This document shows positions 31,723-42,942 of a stretch of 64,000 nucleotides of DNA, one piece after another. The stretch spans positions 6,057,336 through 6,121,335 of the forward strand of contig NC_084618.1 in the NCBI RefSeq assembly GCF_033978795.1, in the 5' to 3' direction. The DNA comes from Nerophis ophidion. Taxonomy: Eukaryota; Chordata; Actinopteri; Syngnathiformes; Syngnathidae. The stretch's first letter is position 1. Every line of letters begins with the position of its first letter. The position numbers and the translations under genes are program-made. The notes beneath the pieces are model-generated. The model did no database searches and was not told the origin of the DNA. It worked only from the letters and a program-made list of their open reading frames with translations.

Positions 31723-33443
31723 GACGCGTGTTTGTGACGTTATTGGAACGTACATATTAGCGCAGCACCACTTACGGCTAAAAGTCGTCTCTTTTCATCG
31801 CGCAATTACACAGTAATTTGGACGTCTGTGTTGCTGAATCTTTTGCAATTTGTTCAATTACTAATGGAGAAGTCAGAGTAGAAGGATGGAGGTGGGAAGC
31901 TTTTAGCCTTTAGCCACACAAACACAGTGTTTCCTTGTTTAAAATTCCCGGAGGTGAAGCTTTACTATGGATCAGAGCGGTCAAGCGAACATGGATCCCA
32001 ACACCATGTCAACCGGCAGGTTTCGGTGAGGAAATTGTGGTAATAAGTCGCCTCTTACCGGAGATCAGCGGAGCTTCTGTCCTGCTGCAGCTTCGTGACT
32101 TCCCCCAACACACCCGTGGCCACAACCCTCCGACTATCAGGTACTATTTAACTCACTAAAACACTAGCAACACAATAGGCAGATAAAGGATTTCCCAGAA
32201 TTATCCTAGTAAATGTGTCTAAAAACATCCGAATCGCTCTCACTGCAATCGCCTTTTTTATTTCTAGTCCTTCACTCTAGATTTCCTCATCCAGAAATCT
32301 TTCATCCTCGCTCAAATTAATGGGGAAATTGTCGCTTTCTCGGTCCGAATAGCTCTCGCTGCTGAAGGCTCACATTATAAACTATGTGAGGATGTGAGGA
32401 GCCCTACAATCCGTGACGGATACAAATGATTCTGGGTATTTGTTGTGTTGCGTTTATGTTGTGTTACTGTGAGGATGTTCTCCAAAAATGTGTTTGTCAA
32501 TCTTAGTTTGGTGTGGCTTCACAGCGTGGCGCATATTAGTAAGTGTGAAAGTTGTTTATTTCACAACCATTAGTGTACTCTGTATCACCCAGTATGCCCT
32601 TCAATATTGTACGTGTGATTGCGGAAGCTGCACACATGTTGCCGGACTAACAATCGGTTTGTACATGTTGTTGAAGGCGTCAATGGCAATGGTTTCACAG
32701 CACGCTCGTATTTTTGTCATCAGGATGAACACCATTGGATATTCGCGAGAACGTTAGCGGCTCCCATTGTCTTGTTTAAAATTCCCGGAGGTGAAGCTTT
32801 ACTATGGATCAGAGCGGTCAAGCGAACATGGATCCCAACACCATGTCAACCGGCAGGTTTCGGTGACAAAATTGTGGTAATAAGTCGCCTCTTACCGGAG
32901 ATCAGCGGAGCTTCGGTCCTGCTGCAGCTTCGTGACTTCCCTCCACACACCCTTGGCCACAACCCTCCGACTATCAGGTACTATTTAACTCACTAAAACA
33001 CTAGCAACACAATAGGCAGATAAAGGATTTCCCAGAATGATCCAAGTAAATGTGTCTAAAAACATCCGAATCGCTCTCACTGCAATCGCCTTTTTTTTAT
33101 TTCTAGTCCTTCACTCTAAATTTCCTCATCCAGAAATCTTTCATCCTCGCTCAAATTAATGGGGAAATTGTCGTTTTCTCGGTCCGAATAGCTCTCACTG
33201 CTGGAGGCTCACATTATAAACAATGTGAGGATGTGAGGAGCCCTACAACCCGTGACATCAGCGTCTGCTACTTCCAGTACAGGCAAGGCTTTTCTGTTAG
33301 CACCAAAAGTTGCAAACTTTATCGTGGATGTTCTCTACTAAATCCTTTCAGCAAAAATATGGCAATATGGCGAAATGATCACGTATGACACATAGAATGG
33401 ACCTGCTATCCCCGTTTAAATAAGAACTAATTTCAGTAGGCCT
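31719..33443 (+). mobile_element. TTAA-type (piggyBac-like) nonautonomous element, internally duplicated
   Basis: The right end TTTCAGTAGGCCTTTAA (TTAA at 33444-33447) and interior (GAAATCTTTCATCCTCGCTC; CTCAAATTAATGGGGAAATT) fit a known fish repeat with TTAA targets. A 480-bp block is present twice (31930-32412 and 32769-33250), separated by a hAT right-arm copy. The left terminus is missing. The short frame MDQSGQANMDPNTMSTGRF is seen in both copies. Confidence 0.65.
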
Positions 33444-33447
33444 TTAA

Positions 33448-33910
33448 TTCATATTATTAGTCCCCCTTGCTGCAATGATTCAATCGCACAAATACAAAGT
33501 GAAGGCAGTAAAACACCCACTTGGGCTCTGATAAAGTGACATTTAAAGCCTGTAATAAAGCACCACAATAAAACAATGATACCAAGATTTCAGCAATGCA
33601 TAAAAAACAATTAGCACCTGCCCTTCTGAGTTAACGTTGTCGATCAGGTCGACACGCCGTGATTAAAGCGCCTTGGCGAGGGAGACATCTTGCACACAAC
33701 ATTGCCTCCTCGCTCGTCCGACTCCCAATCAGTGGAGCGAGGCTAATTCCAGACAGCGCGTTTTTGTTTTTTCTCCCCCCCCCCCCCCCCCCCCACCCGC
33801 TCGCACCGCCGGACGCTGGTGACTCGCCCTCATTTGCCCGGGCGCCGCTAACGAGACAAACAGGAAGACGAGAAGGGAGCTTAACAAGGCTTGTGATTAC
33901 ACATTCACCG
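33448..33910. other. Unique intronic sequence upstream of INSYN2A second exon
   Basis: No repeat match except poly-C at 33775-33795. Antisense frames here are GC-driven and not supported as genes. Confidence 0.5.
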
Positions 33911-33931
33911 CTATGCTTTTTCTCCCCGCAG
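33911..33931 (+). other. insyn2a: Splice acceptor of INSYN2A second coding exon
   Basis: A T/C-rich tract (CTATGCTTTTTCTCCCCGCAG) ends with AG at 33930-33931. It restores the reading frame from the exon at 14141. Confidence 0.88.
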
Positions 33932-34003
33932 GCTCTCCTATCGCACCGGACAGGACACGGCCAACTGTGACACATGCCGGAACAGCGCGTGCATTATTTA
34001 CAG
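33932..34003 (+). CDS. insyn2a: INSYN2A second coding exon (72 bases)
   Basis: The first base completes the Gly codon split at the end of the 14141-15354 exon. It is followed by 23 codons reading LSYRTGQDTANCDTCRNSAC then IIY, and a final AG that starts a split codon. This is the Cys-containing segment that follows the coiled coil in INSYN2A proteins. Phase agrees exactly with the upstream donor, which is strong support for a real exon. The acceptor is CCCCGCAG after a T/C tract and the donor is GTCAGT. The C-terminal exon expected next was not found in the remaining 30 kb. Confidence 0.92.
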
Positions 34004-34009
34004 GTCAGT
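34004..34009 (+). other. insyn2a: Splice donor GTCAGT after INSYN2A second coding exon
   Basis: The donor follows CAG and leaves an AG split codon, consistent with the Ser or Arg expected at the next junction. The intron that begins here carries the 6-kb minisatellite within 300 bases. Confidence 0.85.
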
Positions 34010-34274
34010 GGTCCGTCCCCTGGAAAGACCTGCCGGTCCAAAATGTCTTTTTCTCCTTGAGGCGGGAAAGGGATGTGCACAACATACACTAGGTCATGGC
34101 CGCGGGGTGATTGATTTAGAGTGCGCCCACTTTTAGTTTGATCCGGTTAAAAAGAAGTCTGATGCGTTTGCTCAGCTGCTACATTTTGTTTGGTCCAATC
34201 ATCAGAAGCCAGGTGTGCGCCAAACAGGTGCTTGAGAGACTTAATGTAAGCTGTGTTATTTCAAAGCAGACACA

Positions 34275-37200
34275 TGTCTCAAACTCAGGGCCGCCACGTT
34301 ATTCCCTGTGGTCCGCCACTTATTTAACGTGGTTTGCCACGCCAGTTAATGTGTTTAAAACTGGTGTGTCGCATCATTTATTGTGGCCCGTCGTTGTCCC
34401 CCACGCCACTTAATGTAGTCTGCCACCAAGTCATTGAATGTGGTCTTCTTCCACGTCATTCATGGTGGCCCGCCATCTCATTTAACGTGGTCTGCCACAT
34501 CATTGAACGTGGTGTGCCACATTTAATGTTGTCCCCCACGCTTTTTAATGTAGTCTGCCACCATGTCATTCAATGTGGTTTTTCACATCATTTAATGTGG
34601 CCCGCCATCTCATTTAATGTGATCTGCCACATCATTGAATGTGGTGCGCCACATTTAATGTTGTCCCCCACGTCATTTGATCTAGTCTGCCACCATGTTA
34701 TTCAATCTGGTATTCCACGTCATTCAAAGTGGTCTTCCACATCATTAAATGGCCCGCCATCTTATTTAATGTGGTCTGCCACATCATTGAATGTGGTGCG
34801 CCACATTTAATGTTGTCCCCCACACCATTTAATGTAGTCTGCCACCATGTACTTCAATGTGGTCTTCCACATCATATAATGTGGCCCGCCATATCATTTA
34901 ATGTGGTCTGCCACATCATTTAAAGTGGTCTGCCACGTAGTGCGCCACGTTTAATGTTGTCCCCCACGCCAATTAATGTAGTCTGGGACCATGTCATTCA
35001 ATGTGGTCTTGCACGTCATTCATTTAACGTGGTCTGCCAAATCATTGAATGTAGTGCGCTACATTTAATGTTGTCCCCCACGTCATTTAATCTAGTCTGC
35101 CACCATGTCATTCAATGTGGTCTTGCACGTCATTTAACGTGGCGCGCCATCTCATTTAATGTGGTCTTCCACATCATTTAATGCAGTGCGCCACATTTAA
35201 TGTTGTCCCCCATGCTTTTTAATCTAGTCTACCACCATGTCATTGAATGTGGTCTTGCACGTAATTCAACGTGGTCTTCCACATCATTTAAGTGGCCCGC
35301 CATATCATTTAAAGTGGTCTGTCACGTCATTAAATGTGGTGCGTCACATTTAATGTTGTCCCCCATGCCATTTAATGTAGTCTGCCAACATGTCATTCAA
35401 TGTGGTCTTGCACGTCATTCAAAGTGGTCTTTCACGTCATTTAACGTGGTCTGCCACGTCATTAAATGTGATGCGTCACATTTAATGTTGTCCCCCACGC
35501 CATTTAATGTAGTCTGCCACCATGACATTTAATGTCTTCTTCTACGTCATTCAAAGTGGTCTTTCACATCATTTAACGTGGCGCGCCATCTCATTTAACG
35601 TGGTCTGCCACATCACTTAATGTAGTGCGCCACATTTAATGTTGTCCCCCACGCCATTTAATGTAGTCTGCCACCATGACATTCAATCTGGTATTCCACG
35701 TCATTCAAAGTGGTCTTCCACATCATTTATCATGACCCGCCATCTCATTTAACGTGGTCTGCCACATCATTGAATGTGGTGTGCCACATTTAATGTTGTC
35801 CCCCACGCCATTTAATGTAGTCTGCCACCATGACATTCAATGTGGTCTTTCACATCATTTAATGTGGCCCGCCATCTCATTTAATGTTGTCTTCCACATC
35901 ATTGTATGCAGTGTGCCACATTTAATGTTGTCCCCCACGTCATTTAATGTAGTCTGCCACCATGTCATTCAATGTGGTCTTCCACATCATTCAATGTGGT
36001 TTTTCACATCATTTAATGTGGCCCGCCATCTCATTTAATGTGATCTGCCACATCATTGAATGTGGTGCGCCACATTTAATGTTGTCCCCCACGTCATTTG
36101 ATCTAGTCTGCCACCATGTTATTCAATCTGGTATTCCACGTCATTCAAAGTGGTCTTCCACATCATTAAATGGCCCGCCATCTTATTTAATGTGGTCTGC
36201 CACATCATTGAATGTGGTGCGCCACATTTAATGTTGTCCCCCACACCATTTAATGTAGTCTGCCACCATGTCCTTCAATGTGGTCTTCCACATCATATAA
36301 TGTGGCCCGCCATATCATTTAATGTGGTCTGCCACATCATTTAAAGTGGTCTGCCACGTAGTGCGCCACGTTTAATGTTGTCCCCCACACCATTTAATGT
36401 AGTCTGCCACCATGTACTTCAATGTGGTCTTCCACATCATATAATGTGGCCCGCCATATCATTTAATGTGGTCTGCCACATCATTTAAAGTGGTCTGCCA
36501 CGTAGTGCGCCACGTTTAATGTTGTCCCCCACGCCAATTAATGTAGTCTGGGACCATGTCATTCAATGTGGTCTTGCACGTCATTCATTTAACGTGGTCT
36601 GCCAAATCATTGAATGTAGTGCGCTACATTTAATGTTGTCCCCCACGTCATTTAATCTAGTCTGCCACCATGTCATTCAATGTGGTCTTGCACGTCATTT
36701 AACGTGGCCCGCCATCTCATTTAATGTTGTATTCCACATCATTGTATGCAGTGCGCCACATTTAATGTTGTCCCCAACGCCATTTAATGTAGTCTGCCAC
36801 CATGTCATTCAATGTGGTCTTGCACGTCATTCAACGTGGTCTTCCACATCATTTAATGTGACCTGCTATCTCATTTAATGTGGTCTGCCACGTCATTAAA
36901 TGTGGTGCGCCACATTTATTGTTGTCCCCCAAGCCATTTAATGTAGTCTTCCATGTCATTCAATGTCTTCTTCTACGTCATTCAAAGTGGTCTTCCACGT
37001 CATTTAACGTGGCCCGCCATCTTATTTAACGTGGTCTGCCACACCATTGAATATAGTGCGCTACATTTAATGTTGTCCCCCACGTCATTTAATCTAGTCT
37101 GCCACCATGTCATTCAATGTGGTCTTGCACGTCATTCAACGTGGTCTTTCACATCATTTAATGCAGTGCGCCACATTTAATGTTGTCCCCCACGCCATTT

Positions 37201-40200
37201 AATGTAGTCTTCCACCATGTCATTCAATGTCTTCTTCTACGTCATTCAAAGTGGTCTTCCACATCATTAAATGGCCCGCCATCTTATTTAATGTGGTCTG
37301 CCACATCATTGAATGTGGTGCGCCACATTTAATGTTGTCCCCCACACCATTTAATGTAGTCTGCCACCATGTCCTTCAATGTGGTCTTCCACATCATATA
37401 ATGTGGCCCGCCATATCATTTAATGTGGTCTGCCACATCATTTAAAGTGGTCTGCCACGTAGTGCGCCACGTTTAATGTTGTCCCCCACGCCAATTAATG
37501 TAGTCTGGGACCATGTCATTCAATGTGGTCTTGCACGTCATTCATTTAACGTGGTCTGCCAAATCATTGAATGTAGTGCGCTACATTTAATGTTGTCCCC
37601 CACGTCATTTAATCTAGTCTGCCACCATGTCATTCAATGTGGTCTTGCACGTCATTTAACGTGGCCCGCCATCTCATTTAATGTTGTATTCCACATCATT
37701 GTATGCAGTGCGCCACATTTAATGTTGTCCCCAACGCCATTTAATGTAGTCTGCCACCATGTCATTCAATGTGGTCTTGCACGTCATTCAACGTGGTCTT
37801 CCACATCATTTAATGTGACCTGCTATCTCATTTAATGTGGTCTGCCACGTCATTAAATGTGGTGCGCCACATTTATTGTTGTCCCCCAAGCCATTTAATG
37901 TAGTCTTCCATGTCATTCAATGTCTTCTTCTACGTCATTCAAAGTGGTCTTCCACGTCATTTAACGTGGCCCGCCATCTTATTTAACGTGGTCTGCCACA
38001 CCATTGAATATAGTGCGCTACATTTAATGTTGTCCCCCACGTCATTTAATCTAGTCTGCCACCATGTCATTCAATGTGGTCTTGCACGTCATTCAACGTG
38101 GTCTTTCACATCATTTAATGCAGTGCGCCACATTTAATGTTGTCCCCCACGCCATTTAATGTAGTCTTCCACCATGTCATTCAATGTCTTCTTCTACGTC
38201 ATTCAAAGAGGTCTCCCACGTCATTTAATGTGGCCCGCCATCTTATTTAATGTGGTCTGCCACATCATTTAATGCAGTGCGCCACATTTAATGTTGTCCC
38301 CCACGCCATTTAATGTAGTCTGCCACCATGACATTAAATGTGGTCTTTCACATCATTTACCGTGGCCCGCCATCTCATTTAATGTGATCTGCCACATCAT
38401 TGAATGTGGTGCGCCACATTTAATGTTGTCCCCCACGTCATTTAATCTAGTCTGCCACCATGTCATTCAATCTGGTATTCCACGTCATTCAAAGTGGTCT
38501 TCCACATCATTAAATGGCCCGCCATCTTATTTAATGTGGTCTGCCACACCATTGAATGTGGTGTGCCACATTTAATGTTGTCCCCCACACCATTTAGAGT
38601 AGTCTGCCACCATGACATTAAATGTGGTCTTTCACATCATTTACCGTGGCCCGCCATCTCATTTAATGTGATCTGCCACATCATTGAATGTGGTGCGCCA
38701 CATTTAATGTTGTCCCCCACGTCATTTAATCTAGTCTGCCAGCATGTCATTCAATCTGGTATTCCACGTCATTCAAAGTGGTCTTCCACATCATTAAATG
38801 GCCCGCCATCTTATTTAATGTGGTCTGCCACACCATTGAATGTGGTGTGCCACATTTAATGTTGTCCCCCACACCATTTAGAGTAGTCTGCCACCATGAC
38901 ATCCAATGTGGTCTTTCACATCATTTAACGTGGCCCGCCATCTCATTTAATGTTGTCTTCCACATCATTGTATGCAGTGCGCCACATTTAATGTTGTCCC
39001 CCACGCCATTTAATGTAGTCTGCCACCAAGTCATTGAATGTGGTCTTCCACGTCATTCAACGTGGTCTTTCACATCATTTAACGTGGCGCGCCATCTCAT
39101 TTAACGTGGTCTGCCACATCACTTAATGTAGTGCGCCACATTTAATGTTGTCCCCCACGCCATTTAATGTAGTCTGCCACCATGTCATTCAATGTGGTCT
39201 TCCACATCATTCAAAGTGGTCTTCCACATCATTTAACGTGGCGCGCCATCTCATTTAAAGTGGTCTGCCACATCATTGAATGTGGTGCGCCACATTTAAT
39301 GTTGTCCCCCACGCCATTTAATGTAGTCTGCCACCATGACATTCAATCTGGTATTCCACGTCATTCAAAGTGGTCTTCCACATCATTTATCATGACCCGC
39401 CATCTCATTTAACGTGGTCTGCCACATCATTGAATGTGGTGCGCCACATTTAATGTTGTCCCCCACGCCATTTAATGTAGTCTGCCACCATGACATTCAA
39501 TGTGGTCTTTCACATCATTTAATGTGGCCCGCCATCTCATTTAATGTTGTCTTCCACATCATTGTATGCAGTGTGCCACATTTAATGTTGTCCCCCACGT
39601 CATTTAATGTAGTCTGCCACCATGTCATTTAATGTGGTCTTCCACGTCATTCAATGTGGTCTTCCACATCATTTAAGTGGCCGCCATCTCATTTAATGTG
39701 GTCTGCGACATCTATGAATGTGGTGCGCCACATTTAATGTTGTCCCCCCCACCATTTAATGTAGTCTGCCACCAAGTCATTGAATGTGGTCTTCCACCTA
39801 TTCAATGTGGTCTTCCACATCATTTATCGTGGCCCGCCATCTCATTTAATGTGGTCTGCCAAATCATTGAATGTGGTGCGCCACATTTAATGTTGTCCCC
39901 CACGCCATTTAATGTAGTCTGCCACCATGTCATTCAATGTGGTCTTAGACATCATTCAAAGTGGTCTTCCACGTCATTTAAAATGGCCCGCCATCTCATT
40001 TAACGTGGTCTGCCACATCATTGAATGTGGTGCGCCACATTTAATGTTGTCCCTCACGCCATTTAATGTAGTCTGCCACCATGTCGTTCAATGTGGTCTT
40101 CCACCTATTCAATGTGGTCTTTCAAATCATTTAATATTGTCCGCCATCTCATTTAACGTGGTCTGCCACATCTATGAATATGGTGCGCCACATTTAATGT

Positions 40201-40323
40201 TGTCCCCCCCGCCATTTAATGTAGTCCGCCATGTCAGACAATGCGATCCTCCACCTCATTTGAAGTCGTCTGTCACATTCAAAGTGGCCCTCTGATGTGG
40301 CCCTGCAATAAAAATAAGTCTGA
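34275..40323. repeat. 6-kb hierarchical minisatellite bounded by hAT-like ends
   Basis: Monomers of about 22 bp, typical form TTTAATGTGGTCTGCCACATCA, in ordered variants. Variants repeat in higher-order units of roughly 130-155 bp, each containing one TTTAATGTTGTCCCCCACGC and one AGTCTGCCACCATGTCA. Left edge TGTCTCAAACTCAGGGCCGC and right edge GATGTGGCCCTGCAATAAAA with AATAAGTCTGAC resemble the ends of hAT elements (GTGTCAAACTCA...; ...TGAGTTTGACACC). Open frames up to 158 codons are by-products of a stop-poor monomer. Confidence 0.9.
36384..38202. repeat. Recent tandem duplication inside the minisatellite (offset 957 bp)
   Basis: 36384-37245 and 37341-38202 are almost identical, including rare variants such as CCATTTAATGTAGTCTTCCA and the AATATAGTGCGCTACATTTA step. 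Long peptide frames at 36519 and 37476, and at 36953 and 37910, are identical. Confidence 0.85.
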
Positions 40324-40826
40324 CTATAGGAGGTCTAAGGACAGTGTTCCGGAATTAGCGACAGTCCAAGCACTGACGGAAATATGAGTGCTGGTTGCCA
40401 AGCCAACACCTGCATACTTGAAACTAATTTGCACTATTTGACAGCATGCTAACATGAGCCCACTGGTCATTACTTCCCAAAGCACATATCTTCAAAGTCT
40501 CCTTTTTGCCTTTTCTCTTTTGTGTGTCGAACAAAAAAAATGCACCAGGTGCGCGTCGGAGCCTGCTGGTTGGCAAGCAAAAGTTCCCGCATTTATTCTT
40601 TTCACAGTATGTCACGAAAGTCAGTACACCGCTAATACTTCAGCAACCCTGTTCTCAAGGGAGAATAATAAGGCTGCAATGTTTGATCCATTAAATCAAT
40701 TAATTTGATCATCTAAAAAAATGTGATATATATTTTGTCGCTTAAATTAAGCATTTAATTAGTATATCAAATAAAAATTGAGCAAATCGGGCCGTGTTGA
40801 GTGCCCAGAACTTTAAATAAACTGAC
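40324..40826. other. Intronic sequence, no gene recognised
   Basis: Unique-looking sequence with small overlapping frames of no recognisable family. Confidence 0.45.
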
Positions 40827-42565
40827 TACAGATGTCCGATAACGGCTTTTTTGCCGATATCCGATATTGTCCAACTCTTAATTACTGATTCCGATATCAA
40901 CCGATAACAATATATACAGTCGTGGAATTAACACATTATCATGCCTCATTTTGTTGTGATGCCCCGCTGGATGCATTAAACCAGGGGTGCCCATTACGTC
41001 GATCGCGAGCTACCAGTCGACCGCGGGGGGTGTGTCAGTCGATCTCCAGCCAGGCTTTAAAAAAAAATAGACCTAAAAATGAGTGATCATCAATCTTCAC
41101 CAAGACGTCACTTAAATGACATTCACGGTACCGGAGGGTCTTGTGAGATGACGCTGGCTGCTGCAAGATCATTATTATGAAAATATGACCGAGAGGAAGG
41201 CGAGAAACACTTTTTATTTCAACAGACTCTCGCGCCGTCCCTTCCGTCAAAACTCTAAAGGCCGACTGCACATTTCCTATCTTCACAATAAAAGCCCTGC
41301 TTCATGCTGCCTGCGCTAACTAAATACAGAGTCTCGGAAAACTGGCGTGCACAAGCGATCCCTCAGAAAGCTGGCGTGCACATCACTTGTGCACGCCAGC
41401 TTTCCCAGACTCTTATTTTGTTAGCGCAGGCAGCATGAAGCAGGGCTTTTATTGTGAAGATAGGAAATGTGCAGTCGGCCTTTAGAGTTTTGACGGAAGG
41501 GACGGCGCGAAAGTCTGTTGAAATAAAAAGTGTTTCTCGCCTTCCTCTCTGTCATTTTTTCCTAATAATGAACTGGCAGCAGCCAGCGTCATCTCACAAG
41601 ACCCTCGGGTGCCGTGAATGTCAATCAAGCAAGCTACGGAATTTGCCGCCAATGTTTTTCTTGTAAAGTGTATGGAAGCTGGATGAATGAGATGCCAAAA
41701 ACCAACCACTTTCATGTGGTATTGTACAGAAAGGACAACTTTTTTTCTCCTCCATTTGAAAATGTGGGCGTTATCATCATTACTGTCTGATTCCAATCAA
41801 TGCAAGTCATCAGAATCAGGTAATACACCAACTTATATTCTTGTCTTTGTGAAAGAAAGACATCTATATGTGTTACACATGCTTGTATTATCATTAAACA
41901 CATTGAATTTGTTTACAAAAATGTCTCTTTCATAAATAAATAAATATAAATGATATATATAAATGAGGTAGATCCCCTCGAGTTGGTCAATTGAAAAGTA
42001 GCTCGCCTGCAGAAAAAGTGTGGGCACCCCTGCATTAAACAATGTAACAAGGTTTTCCAAAATAAATCAACTCAAGTTATGGAAAAAAATGCCAACATGG
42101 CACTGCCATATTTATTATTGAAGTCACATAGTACATTTTTTTTTTTTTTAACATGCCTCAAAACAGCAGCTTGGAATTTGGGACATGCTCTCCCTGAGAG
42201 AGCATGAGGAGGTTAAGGTGGGCAGGGTTGGTGTAGGTGTATATTGTAGCGTCTCTTGAAGAGTTAGTGCTGCAATGGGATTCTAGGTATTTGCTCTGTT
42301 GTGTTTATGTTGTGTTACGGTGCGGATGTTCTCCCGAAATGTGTTTGCCATTCTTGTTTGGTGTGGGTTCACAGTGTGGCGCATATTTGGAACAGTGTTA
42401 AATTTGTTTTTACGGCCACCCTCAATGTGACCTGTATGGCTGTCGACCAAGTATGCTTGCATTCACTTGTGTGTGTGTGAAAAGCCGTCGATATTACGTG
42501 ATTGGGCTGGCACCAGAGGCAGTGCCTTTAAGGTTTATTGGCCCTCGGAAAACTCTAAAACTGAC
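40827..42565 (-). mobile_element. G-family element, split by hAT H3
   Basis: ACAGATGTCCGATAACGG at 40829 (right-end sequence in reverse), then CCAACTCTTAATTACTGATT. After H3 it resumes at 42033 (CAATGTAACAAGGTTTTCC) and continues to TGCCTTTAAGGTTTATTGG near 42525. The left terminus is lost. Confidence 0.78.
40982..42032 (-). mobile_element. hAT-type snap-back element H3, exact 8-bp target duplication
   Basis: CAGGGGTGCCCATTACG...GTGGGCACCCCTG, flanked by CATTAAAC at 40974-40981 and 42033-42040. Excising it restores the G-family sequence GGATGCATTAAACAATG. Very similar to H1 and H2 over its whole length. Confidence 0.95.
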
Positions 42566-42942
42566 ATAGTTTCTGCACGACCGCCGCAATAGAGGGCACA
42601 TTAGAGTGGTGGTGAGTGGAGACCGCGATTTGGCAGAAAAGTTCAAAAAAACAAATAAATAAAAAGTTTATTAATTCACACGTTAAAAGTGTAATTCCAA
42701 TGATGACGTGTATTTAGTAAAAACAAAGAATAAAGGTTCTAATGAGCAACATTTTTTAAATGATTATGTACGTCGCCTTTAGATTCCTGGGCAAGGCACT
42801 TGTCGTCTTGGAGGTTTCAGCTCCTTAAAAATGCTCTGCGGCCCAGTTTCTGTCATGGTAAATGTTGGAATTCAGCGTTGCCCCGGTGCAACCCCAGACC
42901 ATCATGCTACCACTACCATTCTTGACACAATTGTCTTGGTTA
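42566..42942. other. Intronic sequence with a Tc1-like scrap
   Basis: 42780-42940 (CTCTGCGGCCCAGTTTCTGT; CCCCAGACCATCATGCTACC) is a degenerate Tc1-like transposase piece. The rest is not recognised. Confidence 0.45.

Noticed and set aside
33631..33975. Minus-strand 114-codon frame near the second INSYN2A exon
   Set aside because: It spans a poly-C/poly-G tract and the antisense of a real exon. Its composition is low-complexity.
34138..40295. Many overlapping + strand open frames (up to 158 codons) rich in FNVVCHII and PHLMLSPT peptides
   Set aside because: They follow the minisatellite monomer, which lacks stops in one frame. There is no start context, no splice signals and no family, and the frame jumps with unit length.
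34275..40323. CRISPR-like regular repeat array
   Set aside because: The monomers are contiguous variants without unique spacers, and the sequence is a vertebrate intron.
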